DNA from: Brevibacterium spongiae
Lineage (GTDB): Bacteria; Actinomycetota; Actinomycetes; Actinomycetales; Brevibacteriaceae
Reading direction: 5' to 3'
Length of the DNA: 64,000 nucleotides
Assembly (NCBI RefSeq): GCF_026168515.1
Contig: NZ_CP093443.1
Location: 3,968,001-4,032,000, forward strand
Made by a program: the position numbers and the translations under genes. The notes beneath the pieces are model-generated. The model was not told the origin of the DNA and searched no databases. It saw only the letters and a program-made list of their open reading frames with translations. Positions 10,316 through 18,505 of this stretch are shown piece after piece (the first letter of the stretch is position 1; the number at the start of each line of letters is the position of its first letter).

Positions 10316-11383
10316 TCAAGCGGCTTGACCGATCGGGTTCGTGGCCTCGAGAATCCGATACACCGAACGAGCCAAGCTACGCTTCATACACCGGATCGTC
10401 TCCTTCTTCGTCTTCCCCTCACTGAGCCGTTTAGCCATGTACGCCTGAGACCTCTTCTGGTGAGAAAGCCGCGTGATGGCCACCATGTACAACGCAGAAT
10501 TCAACCGACGATCACCACTGCGGTTCAGCCGGAACCTCACCACATTCCCCGACGACGCCGGGATCGGACAGACCCCCGCCAGCTTCGCGAACGCAGCCTC
10601 CGAACGCACCCGCCCATGATGCGACCACGCCAGGTAAAACACAGCCGCGGTAATCGGCCCCATCCCCGGCTGTTCCAGCAACACGGCAGCCGGACTGTCC
10701 TTGACCAAAGCCTCGATCCGCATGGCGTAGTCCCTGATTTCCGCATCGAGTTCGACGACGCGCTTGGCTAACCGAATGGCTTCCCGACGGGCCTCGGCCA
10801 GTGCCACAGACTCGTTCCTGGCCCGCCACTTCGCAACCGTCTGGATCTTGACGACCGACAGTTTCCGACGCGCATCCATACCGAGGTCATGAGTACGCAA
10901 CAGCGCGGTGAGCGCATTGATGGTCCGGGTCTTCTCCCGGGTCATGGACTCCCGAGCCTTGACCAGGATCCGCAGTCCCTGACGCGGCCCATCAGCCTGC
11001 CGGGGAAACCGCAGTCGTGACTCGTCTAGGGACAGGACCGCACCAGCGATCCTGCGGGCATCGATCCGGTCGTCCTTGCCCGTGGCATGCCGGTCGCGAG
11101 CATTCATGCTGGCGGCCTCGGCGACCAGGTACCCATTGTCGGCTACATGGTCGGCAAGGATCGCCCCGTACGTGCCGATGCCCTCGATGACCCACAGGGT
11201 GTCGAGGTCCCCGCCGGTCCGGCGACCAGCCCAGGTCAGGGCCCGTTTCAAGCCAGCTTTCGTGGTCGGGAATGAAGCAGTGTCGACGTGCTCACCAGAG
11301 CGGGTGAGGACACTGTAGACGTGGTTCTTCGCGTGGGTGTCGACGCCAACGACAAACGCGTATAAATGCGAGATGATAGTCAT
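10316..11383 (-). mobile_element. IS110-family transposase (DEDD recombinase) gene
   Basis: A 355-residue intact transposase. The N-terminal RuvC-like DEDD domain shows Asp15 (GVDTHAKN), Glu67 (VIEGIG), and Asp105/Asp108 (GKDDRIDARR). A coiled middle follows, then the Transposase_20 domain (LLEQPGMGPITAA) with the conserved serine region PIPASSGN. The family inserts without terminal inverted repeats, guided by a bridge RNA from the noncoding end. The long noncoding end lies upstream of the gene (11384 to about 11610), as in the IS110 group rather than the IS1111 group. There is no frameshift or truncation, so it may be active. Outer ends are not fixed by sequence alone. Confidence 0.9.
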
Positions 11384-11610
11384 GACGGTTCGTGATTCTC
11401 CCGTGTCAGAGCGGATGAGGTCCGACCGTCGAACGGTCGGCTCCGGCCCGGGAGATAGTCACGTCGGAACACTACTGTGATGAGTCACGTTCGGTCAGGA
11501 ACGGACAACCTTCTGATCAAGTTACCGATGTGGGCCGAGCCGGTGCCGACCGCCCACCGATCATCAGACAGATCCCGACGAGGACATCGTTCGAGTCAGT
11601 AGCAATTAGA
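11384..11610 (-). ncRNA. Candidate bridge-RNA end of the IS110 element
   Basis: Noncoding DNA 5' of the transposase gene, where IS110-group elements encode their bridge RNA. It has strong local structure: a perfect 8-bp hairpin with a 3-nt loop at 11422-11429/11433-11440, enclosed by a 7-bp stem at 11397-11403/11449-11455. Further left-right complementarity occurs near 11461-11515. The limits are approximate and the target- and donor-binding loops were not assigned. Confidence 0.4.
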
Positions 11611-11632
11611 GTCATGATGATCGATAGGACGG

Positions 11633-13042
11633 TCAGCTCCTACTCTGCCAGCCGATCCCAGACCAGCCACTATCAATACTCACAGTAGCAATTGGGGCAT
11701 GGGGGTTGCGTCTTCCTGAGACGGCGTAGGTTCCGATGGCCACCGCGCCGATCGCCAGGACCGTGCCGCCGATGATGACGGCTCCGGGGATCGTGGCGAT
11801 CGTACCGAGCACTCCCACGGTGACTCCGGAGAAGGTCTGCATGCCGGGGCCGAACGTCGCATAAGAGCCGATGACGCGACCGCGGATCTCGGGCGGAGCC
11901 TCGAGCTGGATGATCGCCATCTCGGTCGACTCGGCGGTGATCTTCGAGACTCCGGCGATGACGAGCATGATGACGGCCACCCACAGGTGGGAGGTCAGAG
12001 CGAAGAGCAGTGAGCTGACACCCATCGCCGCAGCAGCCATAGCAGCCGCAGCCGGAACGGCCTTGATCCACCCGGTCGCTTCGAGCCCGAAGCCGCCGAG
12101 CACCCCGCCGGCGCCCATGGCGAAGAGCAGCACGCCATAGGTGAAGTCGCTGTCTCCGCCGACCGGATTGAGGATGTCGCCGAACACCGGCATCGCCGTT
12201 TGCAGCACCGCCCCGATCGTCGTCGAGGCGAGCGCGGCCAACAGCAGCATGCCGACGATCGCCCGATTGTGGCGGACATCGATGAGCACCCGCAGCGACT
12301 GGATGAGGGTCGTCCGCGCAGTGCGCACTCCTCCGCTGCGCAGGTGTCCGGTGAAGGGCGTGCGGATGAGGAAGATCGTCAGCGGCAGGTAGAAGATGAT
12401 GTTGATGAAGATGCCCCACGTGGCGCCGACCCCGAGCAGCAGGGCGGATCCGACGACCGGTCCGAAGAGGATGCCGAGGCTGCGGAACGTGGCATTGAGG
12501 CGGACCGCGCTCGGCAGCTCCTTGCGGTCGACGAAGTCATGGAGCATCATCTGTTCGGCCGGACCCCACAGGCATCCGGCGAGCCCGTGGATGACGAGCA
12601 GCACGCAGGCCTGCCACAGCTGCAGGGAATCGGTGAGGAAGAGGATCCCCCAGCACAGGGACACGACCATGAACATGATCTGTCCGATCTGGATGAGGCG
12701 GCGGCAGTCGAAGCGTTCGGCCAGTGATCCGGCATAGACGGACAGAAGCAGGAACGGCAGCCAGTGGCTGATGAGCTGGAACCCGACGAGCGCCGGGGAT
12801 TCGAACTTCTGCCACAGCACCCAGTAGGTGATGACGTGTTCGATGTTGTCGCCCATCATCGCCGTACCCGACCCGACTAAGTAGGGCGCAGTCTTCCAAC
12901 TGCGCAGCACGCTGAAACGGCGCGGACCGGCCGCCTGGCCAGCAACGACATGGCCACCGCCCACTTTGCCGGCACCCGCCTGGCCGGCGCCTACTTTGCC
13001 GGCGCCCGCCTCGTCGCCGGGGTTCTGGGAGGTATCGCTCAC
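11633..13042 (-). CDS. MFS transporter (MFS_3 / EntS-like)
   Basis: About 469 residues with a hydrophilic N-terminus, then around 12 membrane helices from residue 40 onward. It resembles EntS-type and macrolide exporters of the MFS_3 group (SVYAGSLAERFDCRRL in the loop after the second helix; EIRGRVIGSYATFGPG later). The N-terminal 35 residues carry tandem repeats of AGAGKVG type, mirrored in the DNA. The GTG at 13042 is preferred: GAGAAT lies 6 nt before it, as for a leaderless mRNA. A TTG 84 nt further up overlaps the divergent promoter region. The last 20 or so residues look unlike transporter sequence and lie next to a duplicated 11-mer by the IS element, so the C-terminus may have been altered. 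Confidence 0.75.
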   Translation of the reverse strand: MSDTSQNPGDEAGAGKVGAGQAGAGKVGGGHVVAGQAAGPRRFSVLRSWKTAPYLVGSGTAMMGDNIEHVITYWVLWQKFESPALVGFQLISHWLPFLLLSVYAGSLAERFDCRRLIQIGQIMFMVVSLCWGILFLTDSLQLWQACVLLVIHGLAGCLWGPAEQMMLHDFVDRKELPSAVRLNATFRSLGILFGPVVGSALLLGVGATWGIFINIIFYLPLTIFLIRTPFTGHLRSGGVRTARTTLIQSLRVLIDVRHNRAIVGMLLLAALASTTIGAVLQTAMPVFGDILNPVGGDSDFTYGVLLFAMGAGGVLGGFGLEATGWIKAVPAAAAMAAAAMGVSSLLFALTSHLWVAVIMLVIAGVSKITAESTEMAIIQLEAPPEIRGRVIGSYATFGPGMQTFSGVTVGVLGTIATIPGAVIIGGTVLAIGAVAIGTYAVSGRRNPHAPIATVSIDSGWSGIGWQSRS

Positions 13043-13136
13043 TCCCCCATTCTCACACCCGCGGAACCGACCGGCGCCGACCTCTTGTCGGCTGGGATCG
13101 AGGCGAGGACAATGAACCTTGATCAAGGAGGATCAT

Positions 13137-13706
13137 ATGTCCACAGCTCAGCCGCCGACGTCCGCCCGCCCGAACTCCGCCCTCGTCGTCATCGACATTC
13201 AGAACGGGGTGATGCAAGCCAGTTGGAATTCAGATTCGGTCATCTCCACGATCTCCGATCTCGTCGACCGTGCCCGGAAGACCGGCACCGAAGTGGTCTG
13301 GGTCCGGCACAGCTCCGGTCAGCTGCCGATCGACTCCCCGCAATGGCAGATCGTCGACTCGCTCGCGCCCGCCGACGGCGAATCCATCATCGAGAAGACC
13401 CACGGCAACACCTTCGAGGACACGGACTTCGAGGAGGTGCTCGCCGGAAAGGACGTCGGCCACCTCGTCGTCACCGGTGCCCAATCGGATGCCTGTGTGC
13501 GCTCGACGATCCACGGCGGCTTCGCCCGCGGCTACGACGTCACCCTCGTCACCGACGCCCACACCACCGAGGATCTCACCGAATGGGGCGCTCCCCCACC
13601 GGAGCAGGTCGTCTCCCACACGAACCTGTACTGGCAGTTCGAATCCGGTCCCGGCCGGCAGGCTCGCGTTCAGGAATCGAGCGAGGTCGACTTCACCAAA
13701 CCTTGA
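13137..13706 (+). CDS. Isochorismatase-family cysteine hydrolase
   Basis: A 189-residue protein with the catalytic triad of the family: Asp in LVVIDIQNG, Lys in IIEKTHGNTF and Cys in GAQSDACVRSTIHGGFARGY. The cis-peptide TGAQ motif is present. Members hydrolyse amides such as nicotinamide, carbamoylsarcosine or ureidoacrylate, or isochorismate; the substrate here is not evident. AAGGAGG lies 6 nt before the ATG at 13137, so the upstream in-frame codons are not used. Confidence 0.85.
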   Translation: MSTAQPPTSARPNSALVVIDIQNGVMQASWNSDSVISTISDLVDRARKTGTEVVWVRHSSGQLPIDSPQWQIVDSLAPADGESIIEKTHGNTFEDTDFEEVLAGKDVGHLVVTGAQSDACVRSTIHGGFARGYDVTLVTDAHTTEDLTEWGAPPPEQVVSHTNLYWQFESGPGRQARVQESSEVDFTKP

Positions 13707-13776
13707 TCGTTCGCGTTCCCAACCCCAAACCCTGACCACCCCCGCTCCCAACCCCGGAGTCTGCCATCATTAGGGT

Positions 13777-14199
13777 ATGAGTGAAGACATCCGCAGCATC
13801 GAACTGACCCGCATCGCCGAGAACCACTACCGCGCCACCGCCCCGAGCGGAGCAAGCATCGAATTCGGCCGCGGCGAAGGCCTCATGACCCCCGTCGAAC
13901 TGCTCCTGGCCGCCGTGGCCGGCTGCTCGTCGATCGACGTCGACACTGTGACCAGCCGTCACACCGAACCCACGAAGTTCGACGTCTCCGCGACCGCAGA
14001 CAAGATCGACGAGGACGGAGCCTCCCGTGTGGACAACGTCCACCTCGATTTCGACCTGGCGTTCCCCGACGACGAGGAGGGCCGGAAGGCCGATGCCCGC
14101 GTCGAACGCCTTGTCGGGCTCTCCCACGACAAGTACTGCACGGTCTCCCGCACCGTCGAACACCCCACGAAGGTCGACTTCAGCATCCGTCGCGACTGA
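13777..14199 (+). CDS. OsmC-family peroxiredoxin-like protein
   Basis: A 140-residue protein of the OsmC/YhfA-like group. The two conserved cysteines are in AAVAGCSSIDV (Cys50) and DKYCTVSRTVEH. OsmC proteins reduce organic hydroperoxides with a thiol partner; in this small subgroup the function is less certain. The ATG follows CATCATTAGGGT directly, without a ribosome binding site, which suggests leaderless translation. It converges on the PPK2 gene. Confidence 0.85.
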   Translation: MSEDIRSIELTRIAENHYRATAPSGASIEFGRGEGLMTPVELLLAAVAGCSSIDVDTVTSRHTEPTKFDVSATADKIDEDGASRVDNVHLDFDLAFPDDEEGRKADARVERLVGLSHDKYCTVSRTVEHPTKVDFSIRRD

Positions 14200-14207
14200 C
14201 GTCGCGA
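14190..14207. terminator. Short hairpin at convergent gene ends
   Basis: A 7-bp perfect stem (14190-14196/14201-14207) with a 4-nt loop overlaps the OsmC stop codon. No T-run follows, so its role as a terminator is weakly supported. Confidence 0.3.
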
Positions 14208-14263
14208 TTCGTCGCGGCAGATCCTTCGCCGAGGCGGACCGCCGTTCCGTACGGACGTGACCC

Positions 14264-15124
14264 TCAGCTTTCGGCGAGCCGCTTCTTCTCGACCTCGACA
14301 TCGAAATCGGCGGCCGGCCACTGCGGGTCGATGTCCTTGAGGACGTCGAGCAGCAGCCGCTGCACAGCCAAGCGGGCGTACCATTTCCGGTTCGCTGGCA
14401 CGACGAACCACGGCGCCGCCTCGGTGGAGGTGCGGTCGAAGACGACCTGGTAGGCATCCATGTAATCCGGCCACAGGAGTCGTTCGTCGACGTCACCCGG
14501 GTTGTACTTCCAGTACTTGTCCGGCCGGTCGAGACGTTCGGCCAGACGCTCCTTCTGCTCGTCCGGAGAGATGTGGAGCATGACCTTGACGATCCGCACC
14601 CCCGCCGCAACCAGTTCGGCTTCGAAGTCGTTGATGGCGGTATAGCGGCGCTCGATCTCGGCGGCGTCGGCGAGTTCACGGACGCGGCCGATGAGCACAT
14701 CCTCGTAGTGGGAGCGGTCGAAGACTCCGATCATTCCGGGACCGGGCACGCGCGGACGGATGCGCCAAAGGAAGTCATGGGCCAGTTCCTCCTCAGTCGG
14801 TTTCTTGAAGGCGGCGAGCTCGACACCCTGCGGATCGACTGCTCCGACGACGTGTCGGACGATTCCGCCCTTGCCCGCGGTGTCCATGCCTTGCAGGACG
14901 AGGAGGACAGCGGGGCCGGAGTCCTCGTCATGGTGAGCAGCGAAGAGGCGCTCCTGCAGGTCGCCCAGTTCAGCGGACAGCGTCTCGAGATCCTTCTTCC
15001 CGCTCTTCTTGTCCCCGTCGTAGCCGGGAGTGGATTCGGGATCGACCTCGCCGAGGCGGAATCCCTCCCCGGCACGGAGAAGTGGGGTGGGGTCAGTCGT
15101 CCAGTTGCTCGTCGGCTCACTCAT
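14264..15124 (-). CDS. Polyphosphate kinase 2 family protein
   Basis: A 286-residue single-domain PPK2 (P-loop fold). Walker A is QGMDTAGKGG, Walker B is FDRSHYEDVL, and the lid is RLDRPDKYWKYNPGD. These enzymes move phosphate between polyphosphate and nucleotides (NDP or NMP phosphorylation, or polyphosphate synthesis). The class cannot be assigned by eye, though the one-domain length suits class I or III. The start at 15124 is chosen for the GGAAAG 8 nt upstream; a second ATG 36 nt earlier has no ribosome binding site. Confidence 0.88.
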   Translation of the reverse strand: MSEPTSNWTTDPTPLLRAGEGFRLGEVDPESTPGYDGDKKSGKKDLETLSAELGDLQERLFAAHHDEDSGPAVLLVLQGMDTAGKGGIVRHVVGAVDPQGVELAAFKKPTEEELAHDFLWRIRPRVPGPGMIGVFDRSHYEDVLIGRVRELADAAEIERRYTAINDFEAELVAAGVRIVKVMLHISPDEQKERLAERLDRPDKYWKYNPGDVDERLLWPDYMDAYQVVFDRTSTEAAPWFVVPANRKWYARLAVQRLLLDVLKDIDPQWPAADFDVEVEKKRLAES

Positions 15125-15183
15125 GCGTTCATCTTTCCAGGTGGGAAGGGCCGCGTCCATGCCGATGAGTCACAGGTGAACGC

Positions 15184-16032
15184 TCACCGCCTCGGGTCCT
15201 GCGGCGGATGCTGCGGCGGCTGAGGCCCATCGATGCCCGGCAGCGGGTTCTCGTTCGTCAATCCGCGCCGACGCCTGTCCGCAAGGTACTTCTGGTAGGC
15301 CGCTTCGCGTTCGGCCGCGGTCATCTGCGGATTCGGTTTGTCGATGACATTGCGCAGCATCGCAAGCACCGTCAGCACCGCCAGCCCGGACAGCGCAACA
15401 GCCACCCAGATCATCGTGGCAAGCAGGCTCGGCGGATTCTCGAAGACCCTCACGCCAGCGAAGCAGATGAGGAAGACGAATCCGAGATACGGCAGCAGCA
15501 GCCACAGAGCCACCTTGTAGCCGCCGATCATCATCGGCATCATTACACACATACTCCACGCCATGCCGCCGATGAAGAAGAGCAGGACGAGGAAGAAGCT
15601 CGCCGGATCGCTGTTGAGATCCGCCGCAACCGTCCCGGGAACAGCCCGCTCGCCGAGGAAGAACGGCCAGACCAGCGCCACCAGAGTGACGATCACTGCA
15701 GAGGCGACCACGCCGAGGAATGTCAACGGAATGAGACCCTCACGGCGGAAACCGTCGTCCGGACGCTTGTGTTCCATGAACAGGAAGGGAAAGAGAATGG
15801 TCATAACGCCGGCACAGATTCCCGCCCAGACGCCGTCCGCCTCAACGACCTCGAAGTTCTGCTGCAGCATCAGCCCCGTCGACGCGAACCAGATGAGGAA
15901 GGTGAAGAAGAGCGCACCGAAGAGCGCGATGCCCAAGACGCGCAGGAAGTCACGAGGCCACGTCGGAACCGGCTTCATCTCGTGCAGCGGAAGCGGTCCA
16001 GGCGGGGGTGGTCCAACCGGTGTCTCACTCAT
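15184..16032 (-). CDS. Uncharacterised multi-pass membrane protein
   Basis: 282 residues that I do not recognise. The N-terminus is Pro-rich (GPPPPGPLP), followed by about seven hydrophobic helices (about residues 30-225), with a Met-rich one (SMCVMMPMM). The C-terminal 50 residues are charged and Pro-rich, probably cytoplasmic. The ATG at 16032 is taken over one 18 nt upstream because MSETP is the more usual opening; neither has a clear ribosome binding site. It lies 59 bp upstream of PPK2 on the same strand and may share its transcript. Confidence 0.6.
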   Translation of the reverse strand: MSETPVGPPPPGPLPLHEMKPVPTWPRDFLRVLGIALFGALFFTFLIWFASTGLMLQQNFEVVEADGVWAGICAGVMTILFPFLFMEHKRPDDGFRREGLIPLTFLGVVASAVIVTLVALVWPFFLGERAVPGTVAADLNSDPASFFLVLLFFIGGMAWSMCVMMPMMIGGYKVALWLLLPYLGFVFLICFAGVRVFENPPSLLATMIWVAVALSGLAVLTVLAMLRNVIDKPNPQMTAAEREAAYQKYLADRRRRGLTNENPLPGIDGPQPPQHPPQDPRR

Positions 16033-16123
16033 AACGTCATCGTCGCACACGGCACGAGGGTCGACGCCCGCGTCGATGTGTCAGCCTCGACACCGCGGAC
16101 CTCGCCGAATCGAGCCACCACCC

Positions 16124-16816
16124 TCAGTCCGGTTTCCGGAACACCGACGGCAGCTTCTTCTTAACCCGACGTCCGGTGTCCCGGTACGACCATTGCCGCA
16201 TCGGCTGCGGCACCCGCCACTGCAGCTTCCAGGCGAGCATGCGGAAGCCGAAGGCGGCGGCCGCGATGATGAGTGAGGCGATGGCACCCAACAGTCCGGT
16301 CACCTCGGCGATGATCGTCAGCACCGAACCGAACAGGGCGGGGATGAGGTAGAGGTCGGTGCCGCGGAAGATCGCCGGGTCCTCACTGGCCACGGCATCG
16401 CGCATGAGTCCGCCGCCGCACGCGGTCAGCGCACCCATGAGCAGCGCCGCCGGATAGTTCGTCCCGGCGGCGAGCGCGATCGTCGTGCCGGTGACGCTGA
16501 AGAGGCCGAGGCCCATCGCGTCGAAGGCGACGATCCAGATCCGTGCCCGGGAGATGTGGGAGCCGATGATGTAGATGAGCAGGGTCGCAATCACCGGCGG
16601 GGCGAGGTAGATCGGTTGGCCGATGGCGTTGGGCACCCGGTCGAGGAGCACATCGCGGATCATGCCTCCGCCGATGCCCGTCATCGTGCCCAGCACCAAC
16701 CCGCCGGTGATGTCGAAATTGCGTCGCGCGGCCAGCAGCACTCCGGAGACCGCGAAGACGAAGGTGCCGGTGAGGTCGAGGGCGAGGAACAGGAACTCCT
16801 GCAAGTTCATCTCCAC
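16124..16816 (-). CDS. TRIC-family (UPF0126) cation channel
   Basis: A 230-residue membrane protein with the duplicated TRIC repeat. The glycine-rich block GTMTGIGGGMIRD in the first half matches GALTACGGGLMRD in the second. Bacterial TRIC proteins form trimers that conduct monovalent cations. Seven helices fill residues 8-205 and the tail is basic. The GTG start has AGGAG 5 nt upstream; an ATG two codons later is the alternative. Confidence 0.85.
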   Translation of the reverse strand: MEMNLQEFLFLALDLTGTFVFAVSGVLLAARRNFDITGGLVLGTMTGIGGGMIRDVLLDRVPNAIGQPIYLAPPVIATLLIYIIGSHISRARIWIVAFDAMGLGLFSVTGTTIALAAGTNYPAALLMGALTACGGGLMRDAVASEDPAIFRGTDLYLIPALFGSVLTIIAEVTGLLGAIASLIIAAAAFGFRMLAWKLQWRVPQPMRQWSYRDTGRRVKKKLPSVFRKPD

Positions 16817-16940
16817 CTCGGCTCCTCTCGTCGCTCCGTGCCCGCCCCGGTGCCGAGCGTCCTACCAGCCACTGTAATCCTCTTCGACATCCCGTGAGCC
16901 ATTTGTCTGGTGTTCCGTTCCCCATCGCCGAGGCGGCCGC

Positions 16941-16946
16941 TAGGCT
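16941..16946 (+). promoter_or_regulatory. Leaderless-type -10 hexamer of the alpha/beta hydrolase gene
   Basis: TAGGCT, 6 nt, then ATG at 16953. The spacer GAGGAG could also be a ribosome binding site placed too close to the start. Confidence 0.4.
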
Positions 16947-16952
16947 GAGGAG

Positions 16953-17825
16953 ATGACGCAGCCGACGCTCATCCTCGTCCACGGCGCTTTCGCCACTTCC
17001 TTCTCTTTCGCCCCGCTGCAGGCCGAACTCGCCTTCCACGCAGTTCGCTCGGCTGCGGTTGACCTGCCGGGTCACGGTTTCGCCGCCACCTTCCCGCTCG
17101 GGTATCAGGCGCCTCAGGACCTTGCCCAGTTCACCTCGGAGCCGGGATCGATCAGGGGTGTGACCGTCGACGACAATGTCCGGGCTCTCACCGAGGCGGC
17201 CGCCCGTGCCAAGGAGCACGGACCGGTGGTCATCGTCGCCCACAGCCGCGGCGGGGCCACATTGACCGCCTTGGCGAATGCGCATCCGGAGCTCATCGAC
17301 CACATGGTCTATGTCTCCGCATGGGCACCGGTGGACCTCCCGGCCGCCGAATACAATGCCGAACCCGAAATGAAGACCGTCGACAATGCGGCTCTCGCCC
17401 GGGCCCTGGCCGGTGATCCCGGGCAGCTGGGACTGCTGCGCTGCAATTTCCGCCAGGCCGACCTTGAGGTCCTCGACGGCCTGAAAGCACTCTTCTGCGC
17501 CGACGTCAGCGATGACGAATTCCGCATCTTCCTGAACTCACTGCAGCCGGATGAGAACCTCGACGCGGGAGGGCCCGAACACCGGGCGCAGGCGGGCACG
17601 TGGGGGACGATTCCGCGTACGTTCGTCCGCCTCGGCGAGGATCGGAGCGTGCCGACCGCGATGCAGGATCGCCTCATCCGCGAAGGTGATGCGCTCACCC
17701 CGGACAATCCCTACCGGGTGCGCACGCTCGCGTCGTCCCACGTGGGATGGCTGATCCACCCCGCCGAGGCGGCCGTGCAGTTGGCGCAGATCGCCGCCGA
17801 CGTTGCCGCGGAGTCCGACAGGTAA
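16953..17825 (+). CDS. Alpha/beta-hydrolase
   Basis: A 290-residue soluble hydrolase. The nucleophile elbow is AHSRGG (Ser near 93), the oxyanion strand LVHGAF is at 8-13, and the catalytic His is in SSHVGWLIHP near the end. It resembles plant-type and bacterial esterase/methylesterase-like AB_hydrolase_6 proteins. Substrate unknown. A strong hairpin follows the stop codon. Confidence 0.85.
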   Translation: MTQPTLILVHGAFATSFSFAPLQAELAFHAVRSAAVDLPGHGFAATFPLGYQAPQDLAQFTSEPGSIRGVTVDDNVRALTEAAARAKEHGPVVIVAHSRGGATLTALANAHPELIDHMVYVSAWAPVDLPAAEYNAEPEMKTVDNAALARALAGDPGQLGLLRCNFRQADLEVLDGLKALFCADVSDDEFRIFLNSLQPDENLDAGGPEHRAQAGTWGTIPRTFVRLGEDRSVPTAMQDRLIREGDALTPDNPYRVRTLASSHVGWLIHPAEAAVQLAQIAADVAAESDR

Positions 17826-17844
17826 AGCGCGAGTGCGAACTGAA

Positions 17845-17873
17845 GAGGCCCCGACCGTGACAGTCGGGGCCTC
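17845..17873. terminator. Bidirectional intrinsic terminator
   Basis: An 11-bp perfect stem GAGGCCCCGAC (17845-17855) pairs with 17863-17873 around a 7-nt loop. It stands between the convergent ends of the hydrolase and the Ohr-like gene. Only a short mixed C/T stretch follows on the plus strand. Confidence 0.8.
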
Positions 17874-17893
17874 TCGTTCTCTGCTCAGCCGAT

Positions 17894-18397
17894 TCAGCTG
17901 AGCTGGAAGTTGTCCGGGTTCTTGTAGGGTTCGATCTCGACGACCGGATTGCCCTTGCCCATGAGCAGTTTGGAGATGGGGCAGCGAGCGTGGGCGCGGG
18001 CAGCGTACTTCTCGGCGTCGGTGTCCGAGACCCCTTCGATGGAGATGAACGCCTTCGGAGCGAAGTAGAAGCCGTTGCCGGAGGGTTCGTTGTGCAGCTC
18101 GACTTCGACGCGCACGCGTGAGAGCGCCTCGATCTCATTGACCGCGAGGACGACCTTGAGCGTCTCGCCGAGGCAGGTCGACCAGGCCATGGCGAGGAAC
18201 TGTTCCGGGTTGTTGCCCTCTACGACCCGTGAGGTCGGGGCGGTGGACAGGGTCTGGCCGTCTTCGACGCGCACCTCGCCCGAGGTGCCGCCGAGGTTCT
18301 CGACCTTTGCGGTGTAGATCGGCGCACTCGGGCTCTTCGGCTCATCCGCATCTCCGGTCGGAGCCTGCGGCTGGGCGTATCCGGGTTTCTCAGTCAT
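17894..18397 (-). CDS. Ohr/OsmC-family organic hydroperoxide reductase
   Basis: A 167-residue protein. The peroxidatic Cys is in AWSTCLGETL and the resolving Cys in HARCPISKLLMG. The N-terminal 27 residues are a hydrophilic extension beyond the usual Ohr length of about 140. It should detoxify organic hydroperoxides using a lipoyl or mycothiol-type reductant. It lies back to back with the SigK-type molybdoenzyme gene, giving two redox-stress genes with adjacent promoters. Confidence 0.85.
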   Translation of the reverse strand: MTEKPGYAQPQAPTGDADEPKSPSAPIYTAKVENLGGTSGEVRVEDGQTLSTAPTSRVVEGNNPEQFLAMAWSTCLGETLKVVLAVNEIEALSRVRVEVELHNEPSGNGFYFAPKAFISIEGVSDTDAEKYAARAHARCPISKLLMGKGNPVVEIEPYKNPDNFQLS

Positions 18398-18403
18398 TGC
18401 ACC

Positions 18404-18409
18404 ATGCTA
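18404..18409 (-). promoter_or_regulatory. Leaderless-type -10 hexamer of the Ohr-like gene
   Basis: TAGCAT on the minus strand, 6 nt, then the ATG whose first base is 18397. Confidence 0.4.
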
Positions 18410-18471
18410 CGACAGGCACGCAACAAGGTCACCGGCGTTTCAGTGAATGGTCAGTAACAAAACCCGCAGAC

Positions 18472-18498
18472 CCATCCGCCGTCCCGGCGGCTCCGAAT
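18472..18498 (+). promoter_or_regulatory. SigK-type promoter of the molybdoenzyme gene
   Basis: CCATCC (18472-18477), 15-nt spacer, CCGAAT (18493-18498). These are the hexamers I recall for mycobacterial SigK. An ATG begins 7 nt after the -10 element, so the mRNA is probably leaderless. The same arrangement precedes the fasciclin gene. Confidence 0.7.
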
Positions 18499-18505
18499 GA
18501 TCACT

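Noticed and set aside
13693-14700. 335-codon minus-strand frame across the OsmC and PPK2 genes
   Set aside because: It runs antisense through one real gene and out of frame in another, with shifting composition.
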